Positions 5,633-8,559 of a DNA stretch of 8,559 bases are shown here, in pieces (within the stretch, counting starts at the first letter, position 1; each line of letters starts with the position of its first letter). A model generated the notes under the pieces. That model saw nothing but the letters and a program-made list of their open reading frames with translations. It was not told the DNA's origin and did no database searches. The DNA lies in NCBI GenBank assembly GCA_031274845.1, contig JAISPN010000171.1:1-8559 (forward strand), given 5' to 3'. Source of the DNA: Acidobacteriaceae bacterium. Lineage in GTDB: Bacteria > Acidobacteriota > Vicinamibacteria > Vicinamibacterales > CAVVIG01. The position numbers were made by a program, and so were the translations under genes.

Positions 5633-5636
5633 CACT

Positions 5637-7973
5637 GTGAAAGAGTCGACCGTCTCGCGGCGCGTCCGCGAGTTTATTGGCGTGGCGCTCTTTGCGCTGG
5701 CGCTCATCTGGATCATCTCGCTCGCCAGCTACGACGCGAACGATCCGGTCTGGTTCTTCAGCGCCGGGATCGCCGGACCGCCGGCCAACTTCGTCGGCCG
5801 CGTCGGCGCGTTTCTCGCCGAGCTGTCGTTTCAACTGATCGGCTACTCCGCGTATCTCGTCCCGATTCTCCTCGTCGTGAGCGGCTGGCACTACTTCTGG
5901 TGCCGCACGATCGACGCCGCGGGCACGAAGGTGACCGGCGGCCTCCTGCTCTTTGCCGGCACGAGCACGATGCTCAGCCTCCTCTTCACCGCCGCCAACA
6001 TCCAGGCGCACGCCTTCCGGCCCGGCGGATACGCGGGCGAATGGACCGCCGGCGTCATGGCGGACTACTTCAATCGCACCGGCTCGATCATCATCACGCT
6101 CACGATGATGTTCCTCGCCGTGATTCTGTCGACGCAGTTCTCCTTCGGCCGCTTCTTCGCGTCCGCGTACGACGCGTTGCACACCAACAGCCTTCGCGGC
6201 ATCGACGCCTTCCACGAGTGGAACGAGGAACGGCGACGCGAGAAGCAGCGCCAGGAAGTCATCGCCAAGCACACCAAGAAAACAGGCGTGGCGCCAGAGG
6301 TGAAAATCCCGGCAGCGCCTGCCATTACTGCCGACGGCGCCGTCAAGCCGCTCCGCAAGCGTGATATCCGCGACGAAGAGCCCGCGCCGTTGCCGGTCGC
6401 GGCGATTCCACCACGCGCCATCACGCCGCCCAAGCCGCCGAAAGTGATGTTGCCGACGCCGCCACTGCCGCTCTCCGATCCGGAATCGACAGCCAAGGCG
6501 CCGGCCGAGCGCCGCAAGGGAGACTACATGCTGCCGCCGGCGACGCTCCTCGACGCGCCGAAGGCGGAACGGAAGATCGACGAGCGCGAGTTGATGGATG
6601 GCGCGCGGCTTCTCGAAGAGAAGTGCCGCGAATTTTCGGTCGAAGGCTCCGTCGTCCAGATTCACCCGGGGCCTGTCGTGACGACGTTCGAGCTGAAGCC
6701 GGACGCCGGCGTGAAGTACTCGAAGATCACCGGCCTCTCCGACGATCTCTGTCTTGCGATGCAGGCCGAATCGGTGCTGATCGATCGCATCCCCGGCAAA
6801 TCAACGGTCGGCATCCAGATCCCGAACCACAACCGCGAGCAGATTTCACTGCGTGAGCTGCTCGAATCGGATGTGTACCGCCAATCGAGTTCAAAGCTCA
6901 CGCTCGCGCTCGGCAAGACGATTCACGGCGAGCCGTACGTCACCGATCTGGCGACGATGCCGCACCTGCTCATCGCCGGCTCCACCGGCACCGGCAAATC
7001 GGTCGGCATCAACTCGATGCTGACGAGCATCCTCTACCGCGCGACGCCAGACGATGTGCGCCTCATCATGATCGACCCGAAGCGTCTTGAGCTGGGGATG
7101 TACGAAGACATCCCGCATCTGCTGACGCCGGTCGTCGTCGATCCCAAGCAGGCCGCCAACGCGCTGCGCTGGGCCGTGCGCGAAATGGAAGAGCGCTACA
7201 AGACGCTCGCGGCCGAAGGCGTGCGCAACATCGAGCAGTACAACCGCAATATTCAGCAGATGATCTCGGAGAAGCGGACACCGCCCAACGGCGAATATCC
7301 AAAGCCGCTCCCGTTCATCGTCGTGCTCATCGACGAGTTGGCCGACCTGATGATGGTCGCGAGCAACGAAGTCGAGCTGTCGATCGCGCGGCTCGCGCAG
7401 ATGGCGCGCGCCGTCGGCATCCACCTGATTCTGGCGACGCAGCGGCCGTCCGTCGACGTCATCACCGGCCTCATCAAGGCGAATCTGCCGTCACGTATTT
7501 CGTTTCGCGTCGCGTCGCGCATCGACTCGCGCACGATTCTCGACGCGAGCGGCGCCGAACAACTGCTCGGCAAGGGAGACATGCTCTTCCTCCCGCCCGC
7601 GTCGTCGCGCTTTATTCGTCTGCACGGCCCGTACATCTCCGAGCAAGAGAGCGCGCGTCTGGCGAGCTTCCTCAGAAAGCAAGGCAAGCCCGTCTACGAC
7701 GAGACGATCACCGCTGAAGAAAAGACCACCGCCGAAGGGATCGAGATGGACAAGGACGAACTGTACGACGAGGCGGCGCGCATCGTTGTCCAGAGCGGTC
7801 AGGCGTCGATCTCGTATCTGCAGCGGCGGCTTCGGATCGGGTTCAGCCGCGCCGCGCGGCTCGTCGACATGATGGAAATGGAAGGCCTCGTCTCCCCCGC
7901 CGCTGGCGGCAAGGCGCGCGAGGTGCTCGTGGACAAGGGATACTTCGACGAGGTTGACGCGCAACTCCGATGA
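5637..7973 (+). CDS. ftsK: DNA translocase FtsK/SpoIIIE family
   Basis: This is a 778-residue septal DNA translocase that clears and sorts chromosome ends during division. Four predicted membrane segments lie at about residues 12-31, 57-86, 100-121 and 147-167 (FtsK_4TM domain). A charged stretch (190-213) and a short proline-rich linker (about 220-290) follow. The alpha domain starts near GDYMLPPATLLDAP (about 295-308). The RecA-like motor has Walker A GSTGTGKS (448-455), Walker B VVLIDELADLMM (Asp566, Glu567) and ATQRPSVDVITGLIKANLPSRI. The C-terminal winged-helix gamma domain (about 706-770, ISYLQRRLRIGFSRAARLVDMME) normally reads polar DNA motifs and activates XerCD. The start GTG 5637 has GGAG 10 nt upstream, inside the end of rnj. 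The frame stays open far upstream, but that part is only a shadow of rnj. The linker is much shorter than in E. coli. No dif site or xer gene is visible. Confidence 0.97.
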   Translation: MKESTVSRRVREFIGVALFALALIWIISLASYDANDPVWFFSAGIAGPPANFVGRVGAFLAELSFQLIGYSAYLVPILLVVSGWHYFWCRTIDAAGTKVTGGLLLFAGTSTMLSLLFTAANIQAHAFRPGGYAGEWTAGVMADYFNRTGSIIITLTMMFLAVILSTQFSFGRFFASAYDALHTNSLRGIDAFHEWNEERRREKQRQEVIAKHTKKTGVAPEVKIPAAPAITADGAVKPLRKRDIRDEEPAPLPVAAIPPRAITPPKPPKVMLPTPPLPLSDPESTAKAPAERRKGDYMLPPATLLDAPKAERKIDERELMDGARLLEEKCREFSVEGSVVQIHPGPVVTTFELKPDAGVKYSKITGLSDDLCLAMQAESVLIDRIPGKSTVGIQIPNHNREQISLRELLESDVYRQSSSKLTLALGKTIHGEPYVTDLATMPHLLIAGSTGTGKSVGINSMLTSILYRATPDDVRLIMIDPKRLELGMYEDIPHLLTPVVVDPKQAANALRWAVREMEERYKTLAAEGVRNIEQYNRNIQQMISEKRTPPNGEYPKPLPFIVVLIDELADLMMVASNEVELSIARLAQMARAVGIHLILATQRPSVDVITGLIKANLPSRISFRVASRIDSRTILDASGAEQLLGKGDMLFLPPASSRFIRLHGPYISEQESARLASFLRKQGKPVYDETITAEEKTTAEGIEMDKDELYDEAARIVVQSGQASISYLQRRLRIGFSRAARLVDMMEMEGLVSPAAGGKAREVLVDKGYFDEVDAQLR

Positions 7974-8559
7974 CCCGGTTCCACCGACACGCGATCGTCG
8001 TTCTGTTCGTCCTCGTCACCGTGGGGCGCGCCTTCGCGCAAACGCCGACGGCAGAGTCGCTCTATGCCGACGCGGTGGCGAAAGAAAAAGCGGTGCGCGC
8101 GGCGCTCGATCAACCGTCCCCCTCCGTCACCCTCATTCGCGCGCTGCGCACGGTCGTCAGCGACTACGAAACCATCGCCCGCCGCTACCCCGCCAGCCAC
8201 AACAGTGACGATGCATTGTGGCGTGGCGCCATGCTCGCGCGCGACGGGTTCCATGCGTTCAGGCAGGCGCGCGAGCAGACCGACGCCATCCGGCTGCTGC
8301 AGGTGCTCCCCGTGCAGTATCCGGCCAGCCCGTTTGCGAAGCAGTCGGCCGCTGAACTCGCCTCGCTCAAGGCGGCAAAGCCCGCCGCCACGATTCAATT
8401 GCCGGAACCCGCGCGGACGCCGTCAGCTCCACCCGTGATTGCAACCGCGCCGACGCCGGTTGCGATCGCGTCTGACGCGATCGTCCAAACGCCGTCGCCT
8501 GCCGATCTCGTCGCGGCTGAAGAGATCGCGCCGCCTGCGCCATCGGCACCGCCTGCAAC
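7970..8559 (+). CDS. secreted TPR-like envelope protein, N-terminal part (possible N-acetylmuramoyl-L-alanine amidase)
   Basis: The first 196 residues are seen; the frame is open at the right edge. A signal peptide is clear: basic MTRFHRH, a hydrophobic core IVVLFVLVTVG, and a probable cleavage after RAFA (residue 23). A helical region with two TPR-like repeats follows, each with the YPAS element (YPASHNSDDALWRGAMLARD at 73-92, YPASPFAKQSAAELASL at 117-133). Next is a proline- and alanine-rich low-complexity linker (about 138-196). The ATG overlaps the ftsK stop by 4 nt (ATGA), so translation is coupled. From memory, some acidobacterial cell-wall amidases begin with this kind of TPR segment before an Amidase_3 domain, and the ftsK context fits a division role. 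The catalytic domain is not in the window, so the amidase call is inference. A YbgF-like or other TPR lipoprotein-type protein is the alternative. Confidence 0.7.
   Translation, partial: MTRFHRHAIVVLFVLVTVGRAFAQTPTAESLYADAVAKEKAVRAALDQPSPSVTLIRALRTVVSDYETIARRYPASHNSDDALWRGAMLARDGFHAFRQAREQTDAIRLLQVLPVQYPASPFAKQSAAELASLKAAKPAATIQLPEPARTPSAPPVIATAPTPVAIASDAIVQTPSPADLVAAEEIAPPAPSAPPA
8463..8483. repeat. 21-bp palindrome inside the envelope protein linker
   Basis: CGATCGCGTC (8463-8472) and GACGCGATCG (8474-8483) are exact reverse complements around one base. The left arm contains most of the octamer GCGATCGC (8462-8469). The segment encodes part of an alanine-rich low-complexity linker (AIASDAIV). 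The 11-mer ACGCGATCGTC from its right end also occurs at 7989-7999 in the same gene. It may be a chance result of GC-rich codons for Ala, Ile and Asp, or a protein-binding site. Confidence 0.5.

Noticed and set aside
5316..5636. An upstream extension of the ftsK frame by 107 residues
   Set aside because: This part lies out of frame within the conserved end of rnj and has no family similarity. GTG 5637 with GGAG upstream gives a normal FtsK N-terminus ahead of the first membrane segment.
5619..6665. A 348-residue open frame on the minus strand
   Set aside because: It is antisense to the membrane and linker part of ftsK, has no domain, and is rich in Arg and Glu as expected of a shadow frame.
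1..8559. Mobile elements, CRISPR arrays, tRNA or rRNA genes, or a novel defence system
   Set aside because: No transposase, terminal repeats, spaced repeat array, cloverleaf or defence-type domain was seen. Recognisable housekeeping genes cover almost the whole window.

Overview
The window is GC-rich, gene-dense bacterial chromosome carrying housekeeping genes. Recognisable genes fill almost all of it, with short gaps and several overlaps. The protein set suggests an acidobacterium, perhaps of the Vicinamibacteria type. The reasons are a LexA with a VHKHL-type recognition helix, a DUF3467 protein, a lexA/nth/rsmA cluster, and RNase J next to FtsK and a TPR-bearing envelope protein. This is a judgement from protein style and gene order only; no rRNA or other marker is present to confirm it.

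Left part, minus strand: a small single-domain XRE-family regulator (532-771) is followed by a PfkB-family carbohydrate kinase that runs off the left edge (1-480). They are probably co-transcribed. A 120-bp divergent intergenic region (772-891) separates the regulator from lexA and holds several short direct and inverted repeats. It ends in a perfect 10-bp inverted repeat (865-892) that encloses the lexA ribosome binding site and touches the start codon.

Middle part, plus strand: lexA (892-1500), a DUF3467 protein (1520-1852), nth encoding endonuclease III (1881-2552), a small HExxH zincin-like metallopeptidase (2549-2971) and rsmA encoding the 16S rRNA dimethyladenosine transferase (2946-3785). 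Gaps of 19 and 28 nt, then overlaps of 4 and 26 nt, make one transcription unit likely. This would place a base-excision repair enzyme and a ribosome maturation enzyme downstream of the SOS repressor and possibly under its control.

Right part, plus strand: after a leader of about 200 nt with an extended -10 promoter candidate and competing short hairpins come rnj (RNase J, 3983-5632), ftsK (DNA translocase, 5637-7973) and the start of a secreted TPR-like envelope protein (7970 to the right edge). That last gene is possibly an N-acetylmuramoyl-L-alanine amidase whose catalytic part lies outside the window. The three are tightly packed (4-nt gap, then a 4-nt ATGA overlap) and link RNA turnover, chromosome segregation at the septum and possibly cell-wall splitting.

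I found no mobile element, CRISPR array, tRNA, rRNA or defence system. No clearly undescribed system is visible. The best leads are regulatory: the inverted repeat at the lexA start, the DUF3467 and zincin genes of unknown role inside a repair operon, and the structured leader of rnj.
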